Source of the DNA: an uncultured Pelagibacteraceae bacterium
GTDB lineage: Bacteria > Pseudomonadota > Alphaproteobacteria > Pelagibacterales > Pelagibacteraceae
Direction of reading: 5' to 3'
Length of the DNA stretch: 64,000 bases
NCBI GenBank assembly: GCA_902573865.1
Contig: CACGLI010000001.1
Span: 1-64,000, forward strand
A program made the translations under genes and the position numbers. The notes beneath the pieces were generated by a model. It ran no database searches. It was not told where the DNA came from and saw only the letters and a program-made list of their open reading frames with translations. This document shows positions 1 through 10,814 of the stretch, one piece after another (positions within the stretch are counted from its first letter, which is position 1; the number at the start of each line of letters is the position of its first letter).

Positions 1-292
1 AATAGCAGATGAAAATGGAAATGTCATTTCATGGTCATCTGCAGGTGCAAAAGGTTTTAAAGGATCAAGAAAATCTACTCCTTACGCTGCACAGGTAGCA
101 GCAGATGATGCTGGTGCGAAAGCTTATGATTTGGGATTAAGAACTTTAACAGTTCAAGTCAAAGGCCCTGGATCTGGTAGAGAAACTGCATTAAGATCTT
201 TGCAATCAAGAGGTTTTAAAATTTTATCAATTAAAGATACAACTCCAATGCCACATAATGGAGTTAGACCACCAAAAAAAAGGAGAGTGTAA
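1..292 (+). CDS. rpsK: 30S ribosomal protein S11, 3' part (5' end outside window)
   Basis: Frame 2 reads [31 protein letters not shown]...[10 protein letters not shown], a typical S11 C-terminus; stop overlaps rpoA ATG (TAATG). Confidence 0.95.
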   Translation, partial: IADENGNVISWSSAGAKGFKGSRKSTPYAAQVAADDAGAKAYDLGLRTLTVQVKGPGSGRETALRSLQSRGFKILSIKDTTPMPHNGVRPPKKRRV

Positions 293-1326
293 TGGAAAAT
301 ACAGCGAATATTATTGACAAGAACTGGAAAGCTTTAATAAAGCCGAATAAATTAGATATTACTAGTAACGATGATAAATCAGTTGCGAAAGTAATAGCTG
401 AGCCATTAGAAAAAGGATTTGGACAAACAATTGGTAATGCTCTCAGAAGAATACTTCTATCATCGATACAGGGTGCTGCTGTTACAGCAATTCAGATAGA
501 CGGTGTTCTTCACGAATTTTCTTCAATACAGGGAGTAAGAGAAGATGTTACAGATATAGTTTTAAACGTAAAAAATTTGGCAATAAAATCATCTTCACCT
601 GGATCAAAAAAAATTATACTAGATATCAAAGGACCAAAGGAAGTAAAAGCAAGTGATATTACTTTAGTTCCAGACATTGAAATTTTAAATCCTGATTTAA
701 CGATTTGTAATTTAGATGAAAAAACTCATTTTCACATGGAATTAATAATCAATACAGGAAAAGGATATGTACCAGCTCCAAAAAATAAGTCTGAAGATAG
801 TCCTCTTGGATTGATATCGATCGACTCACTTTTTAGTCCCGTAAAAAAGGTTTCATTTTCAATTGAAAACACTAGAGCTGGAAGTGCCCTTGACTATGAT
901 AAATTGGTAATGACTGTTGAAACTAATGGGACAGTAGCAGCAGAAGATGCAGTAGCTTATTCGGCTAGAATATTTCAAGATCAACTTTCAATGTTTGTAA
1001 ACTTTGAGGACCCTAAAGAAACTATTAAAGAACCAAAAAGTGTTGAGCCAGAATTTAACAAAAACTTACTAAAAAGAGTTGAGGAATTAGAATTATCAGT
1101 AAGATCAATGAATTGCTTAAAAAATGATAACATTATATATATTGGAGACTTAGTTCAAAAAACTGAACCAGAAATGCTAAGAACACCAAATTTTGGAAGA
1201 AAGTCATTAAATGAAATAAAAGAAGTTCTAAATACTATGTCGCTTTATCTAGGTATGGAAATTCCCAATTGGCCGCCTGATAACATTTCAGAACTATCAA
1301 AAAAACTAGAGGAAAATAACTATTAA
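292..1326 (+). CDS. rpoA: DNA-directed RNA polymerase subunit alpha
   Basis: ORF 344 aa; [45 protein letters not shown]; follows rpsK, precedes rplQ. Confidence 0.98.
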   Translation: MENTANIIDKNWKALIKPNKLDITSNDDKSVAKVIAEPLEKGFGQTIGNALRRILLSSIQGAAVTAIQIDGVLHEFSSIQGVREDVTDIVLNVKNLAIKSSSPGSKKIILDIKGPKEVKASDITLVPDIEILNPDLTICNLDEKTHFHMELIINTGKGYVPAPKNKSEDSPLGLISIDSLFSPVKKVSFSIENTRAGSALDYDKLVMTVETNGTVAAEDAVAYSARIFQDQLSMFVNFEDPKETIKEPKSVEPEFNKNLLKRVEELELSVRSMNCLKNDNIIYIGDLVQKTEPEMLRTPNFGRKSLNEIKEVLNTMSLYLGMEIPNWPPDNISELSKKLEENNY

Positions 1327-1772
1327 TGAGACACGCTTTAGGCTATAGAAAACTAAATAAAACGAGCGAACATAGAAAAGCACTATTTAAAAATATGCTT
1401 AATTCATTAATTAAGTATGAGCAAATTATAACAACATTACCAAAGGCAAAAGAACTTAAACCGCAAATAGATAAAGTAATAACATTAGGTAAGAGAAACA
1501 AACTTAGCTGTAAGAAAAAACTTTTTTCTGAGTTACAAGATGAGAAATCAGTAAAAAAAGTTTTTGAAGAATTATCTAAAAGATATAGTAAAAGAAATGG
1601 CGGTTATTCTAGAGTATTAAAAGCAGGCTTTAGAACTGGTGATGATGCTCCAATGGCTGTAATAGAATTAGTTGATAGAAACACTGAAGCTAAAAAAGCT
1701 GATAAACCAAAAAAAGTTGAAGAAAAGAAAAAAGATCTAGAAGTAAAAACTGATCAAAAATCAAAAAAATAA
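1326..1772 (+). CDS. rplQ: 50S ribosomal protein L17
   Basis: [24 protein letters not shown]; lysine-rich C-terminal extension. Confidence 0.97.
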   Translation: MRHALGYRKLNKTSEHRKALFKNMLNSLIKYEQIITTLPKAKELKPQIDKVITLGKRNKLSCKKKLFSELQDEKSVKKVFEELSKRYSKRNGGYSRVLKAGFRTGDDAPMAVIELVDRNTEAKKADKPKKVEEKKKDLEVKTDQKSKK

Positions 1773-1781
1773 ATTTCATTA

Positions 1782-2684
1782 ATGAAAAAAATCTTTAAAG
1801 TAAATAAAGATTTTAACAATAGTAGATTTGACAAATGGTTTAAGTCAAAAATTTTAGATGTTCCTCATTCATTAATAGAAAAACTTATTAGAAAAAGAAG
1901 CATCAAAGTAAATCACAAAAGAACTAAAACATCATATCGTGTGCAGACTAATGATTTAGTTGAAATATATGGTTTAGAGGTTCTTAAAAAGAATATTAAA
2001 AAAAAAAGATCTATTTATAAAGTATCAGCGATAGATAAAAAAAGATATGACAGTTTTGTTATAGAAAATAATGAAAATTTTTTGGTAATAAACAAACCTG
2101 CCGGGATACCGATACAACCTGGCACTAAATCGCACAAAAATATTTTAGATTTACTTAAAGGAACAAAATATTTTACTGATAAATCTCCGTTTATAGTTCA
2201 CAGATTAGATAAAGAAACATCAGGAATTTTAATTATAGCAAAAAATCGAGAGTATGCTCAGTTGTTGACATCCTTATTTAGAATAAGAAAAATACATAAA
2301 ACCTATCACGCTATCGTAAATGGAAAAGTTTCATTCAATAAAAAAACTTTGATTGACAATTTAATTTATTTTGAAAATAATAAAAAAATTACTCAAAAAG
2401 CAATATCTCATATTAAGTTAATAAAATCCCAAAATGATTTTTCTTTCTTAGAACTAAATCCTATATCTGGTAGAAAACACCAACTAAGAAAACAATTGTT
2501 AAATATTGGTTTCCCAATAGTTGGCGATAGAAAATACTCTATAGAAAAATTAAACAAAAAAGTAAATCTAATGCTTCATGCAAGAAAAATTAAATTTATG
2601 ATAAATAATATTAAATATAATTTTGAAGCAGACTACCCAAACGAATTTTTAAATTTTTTAAATACAAAAATTAAATCTCACTAA
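1782..2684 (+). CDS. rluC: RluA-family 23S rRNA pseudouridine synthase (RluC-like)
   Basis: S4-like N-terminus and catalytic motif VHRLDKETSGILI. Confidence 0.85.
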   Translation: MKKIFKVNKDFNNSRFDKWFKSKILDVPHSLIEKLIRKRSIKVNHKRTKTSYRVQTNDLVEIYGLEVLKKNIKKKRSIYKVSAIDKKRYDSFVIENNENFLVINKPAGIPIQPGTKSHKNILDLLKGTKYFTDKSPFIVHRLDKETSGILIIAKNREYAQLLTSLFRIRKIHKTYHAIVNGKVSFNKKTLIDNLIYFENNKKITQKAISHIKLIKSQNDFSFLELNPISGRKHQLRKQLLNIGFPIVGDRKYSIEKLNKKVNLMLHARKIKFMINNIKYNFEADYPNEFLNFLNTKIKSH

Positions 2685-3282
2685 AATTTTTAAGAAAAAT
2701 TTTCTTCAAAGTATTATTAACATCAATATTTATATCTTTATTTTCATTTTTTATGGATGTAATCTTATCATTTTTTAATCCACATGGATTAATTTTTTTA
2801 TAATCTTCAAGATTGTTATTTATATTGATTGAGCATCCATGATAAGCAATCCATCTTGAAACACGAATACCTATTGCAGCAATTTTCTTATCTTTAACCC
2901 ATATTCCAATATTTTTTCTGTCACTTTTGGAGTTAATATCAAATAGTTGAAGAAATTCTATTATTGAATTTTCTATATAATTTATAAATTTTCTAATGTC
3001 TTTTTCCCTTTTATTTAGATTGACTACAAAATAAATAATTTTTTGACCGGGGTTATGAAGAGTGATTTTACCGCCTCTCTTAGTTTTTATCACATTTATA
3101 TTTTTATCTAATATGTCAATATCATTTGAACTTATTCCCCCAGTAAATATTAAAGGATGCTCTAATATCCAAATTAAATCTCTCTTTTTTCCTAATTTTA
3201 CATCATTTACTCTTTTTTCAAGATATTTTAATGATGATTTATAAGGTATTTTTCTATTAGAAATTTTTATTTCAACATTCAT
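2671..3282 (-). CDS. lipB: Lipoyl(octanoyl) transferase
   Basis: LIWILEHPLIFTGG, RGGKITLHNPGQ, IAYHGCSININ, NPCGLKN motifs. Confidence 0.9.
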   Translation of the reverse strand: MNVEIKISNRKIPYKSSLKYLEKRVNDVKLGKKRDLIWILEHPLIFTGGISSNDIDILDKNINVIKTKRGGKITLHNPGQKIIYFVVNLNKREKDIRKFINYIENSIIEFLQLFDINSKSDRKNIGIWVKDKKIAAIGIRVSRWIAYHGCSININNNLEDYKKINPCGLKNDKITSIKNENKDINIDVNNTLKKIFLKNFSEI

Positions 3283-3344
3283 TTTAATTGAATTTTATCA
3301 CCTTATAAACTAATAGTCTCAAAAAATAACACAAAGATTTAATT

Positions 3345-4724
3345 ATGAATTTAGTAAAAACAGTAGGAAGTAAAAAAGTCAATCTTGAATTTAACAAGGA
3401 TTTTATAAATCTTTTTAGCGATAAAATTAAAAGTACAGATATATCGTTTATTAATCAAACACTTAAGGATTTACACCCATCTGACACAGCTAATCTTATT
3501 GAAAATCTAGCAAAAGACACAAGGGAAAAATTAATTGAAATTGAGGGTTTCAATATAGGTCCAGAAATATTTATAGAAATTAATGAGTCAATACAAAGTG
3601 AAGTTCTTCAACTGTTATCCGATGACTCTATAGCCAACATTATAAAAAGACTTGAAAGTGATAATTCAATAAAGATTCTAGAAAATTTAGAACCTAGTAA
3701 AAAAAATTCAATATTAGATAAGCTTCCCCCAAAAGATAGGTTTTTATTGGAGGAAGGATTAAGTTTCCCAGAGGACTCTGCTGCTAGAATTATGCAAAGA
3801 GAGTTTACAGCTGTGCCAAGTGATTGGACTGTTGGGCAAACAATAGATTACCTAAGAGAAAATAAAGATCTACCTAAAGAATTTTTAGAAATTTTCATAG
3901 TTGATAATGAATTTAAACCAATAGGTACAGTGCCATCATCAAGAGTTTTAAGAACACCTAGAGATAATAAGATGAATTCAATCATGAGAGAAGTTCCAGT
4001 TTTAATACCTGTTAATATGGATAAAGAAGAAGTCGGTCATACTTTTGAAAATTATAATTTAGTTTCTGCAGGCGTTGTTAATAAAAACAACAAATTAGTC
4101 GGTATGATTACTGCAGACGACATTGTAACTGTTGTTCAAGAAGAAGCAGAAGAGGATGTATTGAGATTAGCTGGTGTTGGTGACGAAGAAATTACTGATA
4201 GTGTTTTTATTAAAACAAAAAGAAGATTTAGTTGGCTGTTATTAAATTTATTTACAGCTTTATTAGCAACATGGGTAATAAGTATATTTGGTGCAACCAT
4301 AGAGCAAATGGTAGCTTTAGCTTTCCTTATGCCAATAGTAGCTTCTATGGGTGGAAATGCAGGAATGCAAACTTTAGCAGTTACAATTAGGGCTATTGCT
4401 ACAAAAGAATTATCGTCTGGAAATTTTAATAATATTGTTATGAAAGAATTTTTAATTGGAATACTTAATGGTATAATTTTTGCAATTATTACAGCTGCGA
4501 TTGTTCAATTATGGTTTGAGAATTTGAATTTAACTTTAATCATCAGTATTTCAATGATTTTAAATATGATAGTGGCAGGACTTTTCGGCATAATGGTTCC
4601 TGTTTCACTTAAAAAATTTAATATAGATCCAGCACTAGCATCAAGTGTTTTTGTGACAACGATTACCGATGTAATAGGATTTTTATCATTTTTAGGTATT
4701 GGATCGTACTTTTTTTTAGGTTAA
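3345..4724 (+). CDS. mgtE: Magnesium transporter MgtE
   Basis: N-domain, CBS domains and C-terminal membrane domain with MPIVASMGGNAGMQTLAV. Confidence 0.95.
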   Translation: MNLVKTVGSKKVNLEFNKDFINLFSDKIKSTDISFINQTLKDLHPSDTANLIENLAKDTREKLIEIEGFNIGPEIFIEINESIQSEVLQLLSDDSIANIIKRLESDNSIKILENLEPSKKNSILDKLPPKDRFLLEEGLSFPEDSAARIMQREFTAVPSDWTVGQTIDYLRENKDLPKEFLEIFIVDNEFKPIGTVPSSRVLRTPRDNKMNSIMREVPVLIPVNMDKEEVGHTFENYNLVSAGVVNKNNKLVGMITADDIVTVVQEEAEEDVLRLAGVGDEEITDSVFIKTKRRFSWLLLNLFTALLATWVISIFGATIEQMVALAFLMPIVASMGGNAGMQTLAVTIRAIATKELSSGNFNNIVMKEFLIGILNGIIFAIITAAIVQLWFENLNLTLIISISMILNMIVAGLFGIMVPVSLKKFNIDPALASSVFVTTITDVIGFLSFLGIGSYFFLG

Positions 4725-5533
4725 ACATTATCTATCAATCTTGTCTTTCCTAAATAGTAAGCAATAAAAATATTAAAATTTTCATTAATTTTTGGATATT
4801 TTAATGTTTTTAAATTTAAAAGCTTTAGATATTCTATCTTATTTAATCCAAGAGATATAATTTGCCTCTTTAAATTATTTAATTTGTAATTTTGAAAATT
4901 ACGCTTAATAATTATTTTATTTTTTTTTAAAATTTGAGGCACCTTTCTAGCGATATTTAACTGGATTTTACTTAAACTTTTATTTCTTGAAGACTCTGCT
5001 AAACCAAAAGAGTCTCGATGTGTATTACACTCAATTATTTTAATCTTAATATTATTTTTAGAAAAATGTTTTCTTATTAATATAATTTGTTGATAATCTT
5101 TCTTCCCTAGATAAATTTTCTTTGGATTAATTATCTCAACGAGCCTGTTGACTACATCTATAACACCTTTGAAGTGACCAGGTCTATATTTGCCGCATAA
5201 ATTTTTGCTAAATTTATCAAGAAAAATATTATTTTTAGTTTTAAACGAATAAATATCTTTGACACTAGGTAAAAAAACAAAATTTATTTTATGTCTTTTC
5301 AGTAAATTAAGGTCTTTATGGATATTTCTCGGGTAAGATTTATAATCTTTATTGTTTTTAAATTGTTTTGGATTAACAAAAATACTGACTATTATTTTAT
5401 TTTTATCTCTTTTTGCTTTTTTTATTAAACTTATGTGACCATTGTGTAATGACCCCATAGTTGGTATAAATGAAAGCGATTTAGAACCTCTTAAAATTCT
5501 TTCAATTTTTTTTCTATTTTTAATTACTTTCAT
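4721..5533 (-). CDS. panC: Pantoate--beta-alanine ligase
   Basis: SFIPTMGSLHNGHISLIKKAK, FVNPKQF, SSRNKSLS motifs. Confidence 0.93.
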   Translation of the reverse strand: MKVIKNRKKIERILRGSKSLSFIPTMGSLHNGHISLIKKAKRDKNKIIVSIFVNPKQFKNNKDYKSYPRNIHKDLNLLKRHKINFVFLPSVKDIYSFKTKNNIFLDKFSKNLCGKYRPGHFKGVIDVVNRLVEIINPKKIYLGKKDYQQIILIRKHFSKNNIKIKIIECNTHRDSFGLAESSRNKSLSKIQLNIARKVPQILKKNKIIIKRNFQNYKLNNLKRQIISLGLNKIEYLKLLNLKTLKYPKINENFNIFIAYYLGKTRLIDNV

Positions 5534-5575
5534 TTATTTTATGTGATGATATTAATTATTAATAAAAAGAATCAT

Positions 5576-6394
5576 ATGATAAAACAAGCAATAATTCCAC
5601 TGGCAGGATTAGGGACCAGGATGCTTCCATTAACAAGTGTTATGCCAAAGGAACTAATGCCTATCAATGGTAAACCAAATTTACAATATATTTTAGATGA
5701 ATGTATTGATGCAGGTATCAAGGAATTCATATTTATAATTTCAAAAAAAAAATTATCAATAAAAAAATATTTTTTTAATGACAATTTTTATAAAAAAATA
5801 TTAAAAAAAAAGAAAGATAAAAAAATATTTGAGGAATTTAAAAGAATAAAAAGATATAAAAAAATGATAAAATTTGTTTATCAAAATACGCCAAAAGGTA
5901 CTGGAGATGCAGTTTTAAAATGCCAAAAGTTAATAAAAAATAAATACTTTTTAATGCTTCTACCTGACGATTTAATAATAAAAAAAAATTGTTCGAAAGA
6001 AATGATAAGATTACATAAAAAAACAAATGCTTCTATAATTGCCACTAAAAGAGTAGAAAGAAAAACACTATCAAGATGGGGAATTTTATCAATAAAAAAT
6101 AAAAAAAAAAATTATTTTCAAATTAAAGATGTTGTAGAAAAACCCAGCATCAAAAAAGCGCCATCAAATTTTGCAATTATTGGAAGATATATATTGCCTA
6201 CTAAAATATTTAGCGAAATAAAAAAATTAAAACCTGGTCAAGGTGGAGAGATACATATTACTGACGCAATTAAAAGTTTAATTAAGAAGGAAAATAAATT
6301 TTACGGAAATATTTTTACAGGTAAATATTTAGATTGTGGAACTTTAAGTGGATACATTAATTCAGGTATTCAAATATTTAAGGAAAAAAAATGA
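5576..6394 (+). CDS. galU: UTP--glucose-1-phosphate uridylyltransferase
   Basis: MIKQAIIPLAGLGTRMLPLTSVMPKELMPI; start placed at internal Met of ORF 5543..6394. Confidence 0.9.
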   Translation: MIKQAIIPLAGLGTRMLPLTSVMPKELMPINGKPNLQYILDECIDAGIKEFIFIISKKKLSIKKYFFNDNFYKKILKKKKDKKIFEEFKRIKRYKKMIKFVYQNTPKGTGDAVLKCQKLIKNKYFLMLLPDDLIIKKNCSKEMIRLHKKTNASIIATKRVERKTLSRWGILSIKNKKKNYFQIKDVVEKPSIKKAPSNFAIIGRYILPTKIFSEIKKLKPGQGGEIHITDAIKSLIKKENKFYGNIFTGKYLDCGTLSGYINSGIQIFKEKK

Positions 6395-7695
6395 AACTTT
6401 GTATGATAGGAACTGGTTATGTTGGATTAGTTAGTGGGGCATGCTTTGCTGATATAGGAAACCAAGTTATTTGTGTTGACAAAAATAAAAATAAAATAGA
6501 CAAACTTAACTCGGGTATTTCTCCAATATATGAACCAGGATTAGATGAATTAATAAAAAAAAATTTCATATCTAAACGTCTCTCATTCACTACAAATATC
6601 CAAAAAGCTATAAGCTTATCAGATATAATTTTCATATGCGTGGGAACTCCAACAAAAAAAGGATCCATTAAAGTTGATTTATCTTTTATTAATAAATGCA
6701 CTAAAGAAATATTAAAATATTCAAAAAAGAAAAAAATTGTAGTTACTAAGTCAACAGTCCCAGTAGGAACAGGTGATGAGATTGAAAAAATTTTAAAAAA
6801 AAAGAAAAAACTTTTTACAATAATCTCTAATCCTGAATTCTTACGAGAAGGTGAAGCTATTCATGATTTTAGATATCCTGATAGGATTGTAATAGGATCT
6901 AATGAAAAAAAAATCTTTAATATCATGAGAAAACTTTATGCACCGCTAACCAACAAAGGTTCAAAATTTTTTATTACATCAAGAAGAGGAGCTGAATTAA
7001 TAAAGTACGCATCTAATGCTTTTCTTGCAACCAAAATTACTTTTATTAATGAACTTGCTAACTTGTGTGAAAAATCTGGTGTGAATATAGAAGACATTTC
7101 ATTAGGTATGGGTTCTGATAGTAGAATAGGTGGTAGATTTTTGCGTGCTGGTCCAGCTTATGGGGGCTCATGTTTTCCAAAAGATACTAAAGGTCTCGTA
7201 TCAGCTGCAGATAAATATAAAATAAATCTTTCAGTTGTTAAATCAGTTATTAAATCTAATCATGAAAGAGTAAATTTACTAACTCAAAGAATTCATAAAA
7301 TTTTGGGTTCAAATATAAAAAATAAAAAAATTTCTTTTTTGGGTGTTACATTTAAACCAAATACTGATGATATGAGGGATTCTACCAGTCTTAAAATGAT
7401 TCCTTATCTATGTAAAAAAGGAGCAAAAGTTAGTTACTATGATCCCTCTGGAGAAAAGAGTGAATTTAGAAAAATCAAAAATTGCAATTACAGAAATGAT
7501 ATAATATCTAATTGCAATAACGCGGATTTAGTAATTTTACTCACTGAATGGGATGAATTTAAATCGTTAGACTTCAAAAAAATTGTTAAAAAAAGAAATT
7601 TTAAGGTGTACGACCTAAGAAATCTGTATTCTGCCGATGAAATGAAAAAAAATAAGGTCAATTATTACTCAGTTGGTAGACCTGACATCATTTAA
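6391..7695 (+). CDS. ugd: UDP-glucose 6-dehydrogenase
   Basis: MKLCMIGTGYVGLVSGACFADIG and GPAYGGSCFPKDTKGL catalytic Cys motif. Confidence 0.95.
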   Translation: MKLCMIGTGYVGLVSGACFADIGNQVICVDKNKNKIDKLNSGISPIYEPGLDELIKKNFISKRLSFTTNIQKAISLSDIIFICVGTPTKKGSIKVDLSFINKCTKEILKYSKKKKIVVTKSTVPVGTGDEIEKILKKKKKLFTIISNPEFLREGEAIHDFRYPDRIVIGSNEKKIFNIMRKLYAPLTNKGSKFFITSRRGAELIKYASNAFLATKITFINELANLCEKSGVNIEDISLGMGSDSRIGGRFLRAGPAYGGSCFPKDTKGLVSAADKYKINLSVVKSVIKSNHERVNLLTQRIHKILGSNIKNKKISFLGVTFKPNTDDMRDSTSLKMIPYLCKKGAKVSYYDPSGEKSEFRKIKNCNYRNDIISNCNNADLVILLTEWDEFKSLDFKKIVKKRNFKVYDLRNLYSADEMKKNKVNYYSVGRPDII

Positions 7696-7712
7696 AAGTA
7701 TAGTGTGAAAAA

Positions 7713-8177
7713 TTAATTAAGTTCAAAAATAGCATCAACTTCAACAGCAACACCTAAAGGTAAACTATTTACACTTACTGCTGCTCTAGTATGTTCGCCT
7801 TTTTTTTCAAATATTTTAGCGATTATATCAGAAGCTCCATTAATAACTTTTGGTTGATCTTTAAAATCATCTGTTGAATTTACATATCCGGTCAATTTTA
7901 TACAAGATTTAATTTTATCTAAATCACCCTGACATGTTTTTTGGGCATGTGCAATTATGGAAAGCCCACATCGTTCAGCGGCTTTGTATCCTTCATTTAA
8001 ATTTAAATCTTTTCCAATTTTTCCAGTTATCAATTTTGCATTTTCATTTATAGATATTTGACCTGATATAAATAATAATTTTCCTGTAATCTTAGTTGCT
8101 ACATAAGCTCCAACTGGTGATTTAGGTTCTGGTAATTTAATATTCAAACTTTTGATTTTTTCATTGATCGAACTCAT
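7713..8177 (-). CDS. RidA/YjgF-family protein
   Basis: LFISGQISI...HTRAAVSVNSLPLGVAVEVDAIFEL. Confidence 0.88.
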   Translation of the reverse strand: MSSINEKIKSLNIKLPEPKSPVGAYVATKITGKLLFISGQISINENAKLITGKIGKDLNLNEGYKAAERCGLSIIAHAQKTCQGDLDKIKSCIKLTGYVNSTDDFKDQPKVINGASDIIAKIFEKKGEHTRAAVSVNSLPLGVAVEVDAIFELN

Positions 8178-10741
8178 TTTCTTTTACCTTTCTTTTTTGT
8201 TTTATCGTACTCCTTTCTTTTTTCTATTAATATTAATGCTTCATCCATGGTTAGTTCATTAGGATCTTTATCTTCTGGGATAGTTGCATTAAGAGATTTG
8301 TATTTAATGTAAGGTCCATATTGTCCTTTCATGACTTTAACAGGTTTTTTATCCTCTGGATGTTCACCTAAGTTTTTAATTTCAGAAGAGGAAATTCTAC
8401 CTGGTTTAGCTTCGGAGATAAGAGTAATAGCTCGATTTAGTCCTATGGTGAATAGATCTTCTACTGTTTCTAGTCTAGCTGATTTATTAGAGCATTTTAA
8501 ATATGGTCCAAATCTTCCAATATTAACCGTAATATTTTCTTTTAGGTCAGGATGCTCTCCTAAAATTTTTGGTAATGAGCACAAATATTTTGCTTTTTCT
8601 AAATCTACATCTTCGATATTTAATCCCTTTGGAATAGAAACATTTTTTAAATTTTCGTTTTCTTTTTTCTTTTTTGATTTTTTCTTAGGTTTTTCATCTT
8701 TTTCATTTATTTCGATTTCAAATTGTAAATAGGGTCCAAATCTACCATTCTTTAAAAAAATATTTTTGCCGAAAGAATTTTGACCTATTAATTTTGGTTC
8801 TGACAAATTTATCATCTGCGAAGCTTTAGTTTTTGATAAAGGTCTTGTAAACTTGCAATCAGGATAATTAGAGCAACCAATAAACGCACCTCCTCTAAAA
8901 CTATTTTTTAAACTTAATTTGCCGTTTCCACAAGCTTTACAATCTCTATCAATTTCATCATTCTTATCTTTTTCAAAAACTAAATCACCTAAGCTTTCAT
9001 TTAACATGTCTAAAACCTCTCGTGTTCTTATTTCTTTGACAGAACCCACATTAGAGTAAAAATCTTTCCAAAAATTTTCTAAAACTTTGATATAATCTGC
9101 TTTCCCACTGGTAATATCGTCTAATTGATCTTCTAAATCAGCTGTAAAATTATAATCAACATATTTTGCAAAAAGTTTTTCTAGAAATGCAGATAATAAT
9201 TTCCCTCTATCTGTTGGATGAAACCTTTTATTCATTAGTTCTACATAATTTCTTGTAGATAATACAGAAATTATGCTGGCATATGTTGATGGTCTACCAA
9301 TACCAAGTTCTTCTAACTTTTTGACTAAGCTTGCCTCAGAATATCTCGGAGGTGGATTTGTAAAATGTTGTTCATCAATTATCTCCTTTATATTTACACT
9401 ATCACCAATATTTACAATGGGTAAAATATTTTTTGCATCATCGTCATTTTCAGGAGCTGAATATATTTTAAGAAAACCATCAAATTTTAGTACTGATCCA
9501 TTAGCATTAAATATAATCGAGTGATCTTCAGAGGCAATCTGTATTGAGTTTCTGTCAAATTCAGCTGGGTTCATTTGAGATGAAAGGGCACGAGACCAAA
9601 TCAAATCATATAATTTCAATTGATCAGAACTCAAATATTTTTTTAAATTGTTTGGTTTTTTTCTAATATCAGTTGGGCGGATAGCCTCGTGAGCCTCTTG
9701 AGCATTTTTAGCTTTTTTTCCAGCATAACTATTTGGTGTTGTAGGTAAATATTTTGCACCGTGATTTTCTTCGATAAAATTTCTGAAATCAGATACAGCT
9801 TCTTTTGATATGTTTGTTCCGTCAGTCCGCATATAGGTGATCAAACCAACCGTGTCTCCCTCTATATCTATACCTTGGTAAAGCTTTTGAGCAATTTGCA
9901 TAGTTCTTGAAGCACCAAAACCATATTTACCTGAAGCTGTTTGTTGTAAAGTAGAAGTAGTAAAAGGTGCCAGAGGATTACGTTTAAAAACTTTGCTTGT
10001 TACATCTTTAATCTTATATTTCTTTTTTTTAATTTCTTCACTAGCTTTGTTAATTGAGTCTTTGTCCCTAAAAGTAAACCGTTCTATCTTATTATTTTTA
10101 AAAATGTTAATTTTAGAGTTAACTAAATTTAATTTTGAGTCTTGAAAGTTAATATTTAAACTCCAATATTCTTCTGGTTTAAAAGACTCTATCTCATGCT
10201 CTCTTTCTGTAATTAACTTTAAAGCTACAGACTGTACACGACCAGCTGATTTAGAGCCAGGGAGCTTCGTCCATAAAATCGGTGAAATATTAAACCCAAC
10301 TAAATAATCAAGTGCTCTTCTCGCAAGATAGGCATTGACTAAAGTATTTTCAATTTCTCTAGGATTGTTTATACCATTAAGTACAGCATTTTTAGTAATT
10401 TCATTAAATACAACTCTTTCTAGTTTTTTTCCCTTAAGTAATTTTTTATCTTCTAATACTTTTTTTACATGCCAAGCTATTGCTTCTCCCTCTCTATCAG
10501 GATCTGTTGCCAATATAATTTTATCACTTTCTTTAGCTGCATCTGTAATTTCTTTTAAGTATTTTTTTGAAAATGCATCTAACTCCCATTGCATCTCAAA
10601 ATTTTTTTCAGGGTCAACAGATCCGTTTTTAGAGGGTAAGTCTCTTATATGACCATAACTTGCTAAAACTATATAATCTTTACCTAAGTACTTATTTATC
10701 GTTTTAGCTTTTGCAGGACTTTCGACGACTACTAGATTCAT
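8174..10741 (-). CDS. topA: DNA topoisomerase I
   Basis: MNLVVVESPAKAKTINKYLGKDY; TYMRTDGTNIS active site; C-terminal CxxC zinc repeats. Confidence 0.98.
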   Translation of the reverse strand: MNLVVVESPAKAKTINKYLGKDYIVLASYGHIRDLPSKNGSVDPEKNFEMQWELDAFSKKYLKEITDAAKESDKIILATDPDREGEAIAWHVKKVLEDKKLLKGKKLERVVFNEITKNAVLNGINNPREIENTLVNAYLARRALDYLVGFNISPILWTKLPGSKSAGRVQSVALKLITEREHEIESFKPEEYWSLNINFQDSKLNLVNSKINIFKNNKIERFTFRDKDSINKASEEIKKKKYKIKDVTSKVFKRNPLAPFTTSTLQQTASGKYGFGASRTMQIAQKLYQGIDIEGDTVGLITYMRTDGTNISKEAVSDFRNFIEENHGAKYLPTTPNSYAGKKAKNAQEAHEAIRPTDIRKKPNNLKKYLSSDQLKLYDLIWSRALSSQMNPAEFDRNSIQIASEDHSIIFNANGSVLKFDGFLKIYSAPENDDDAKNILPIVNIGDSVNIKEIIDEQHFTNPPPRYSEASLVKKLEELGIGRPSTYASIISVLSTRNYVELMNKRFHPTDRGKLLSAFLEKLFAKYVDYNFTADLEDQLDDITSGKADYIKVLENFWKDFYSNVGSVKEIRTREVLDMLNESLGDLVFEKDKNDEIDRDCKACGNGKLSLKNSFRGGAFIGCSNYPDCKFTRPLSKTKASQMINLSEPKLIGQNSFGKNIFLKNGRFGPYLQFEIEINEKDEKPKKKSKKKKENENLKNVSIPKGLNIEDVDLEKAKYLCSLPKILGEHPDLKENITVNIGRFGPYLKCSNKSARLETVEDLFTIGLNRAITLISEAKPGRISSSEIKNLGEHPEDKKPVKVMKGQYGPYIKYKSLNATIPEDKDPNELTMDEALILIEKRKEYDKTKKKGKRK

Positions 10742-10814
10742 GATTTATATCTTTATTTGAATAAACCAAGATTTGTCAAATAAATTTAATTGAATGTATA
10801 AAAAAACCTTGAAT

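Noticed and set aside
5543-5575. Upstream start of galU ORF (MMILIINKKNH)
   Set aside because: Lies outside the conserved N-terminus (MIKQAIIPLAGLGTRMLP), so the internal Met at 5576 is preferred.
5750-6120. Long poly-A/AAAAAAT tracts as possible programmed frameshift sites
   Set aside because: Such tracts are everywhere in this low-GC genome and the galU frame is continuous through them; no evidence of recoding.
8331-10652. ORFs on + strand opposite topA (8331-8732, 9273-9524, 10335-10652)
   Set aside because: Antisense to a well-conserved topA; Ser/Phe-rich compositions typical of complement translation; no family resemblance.
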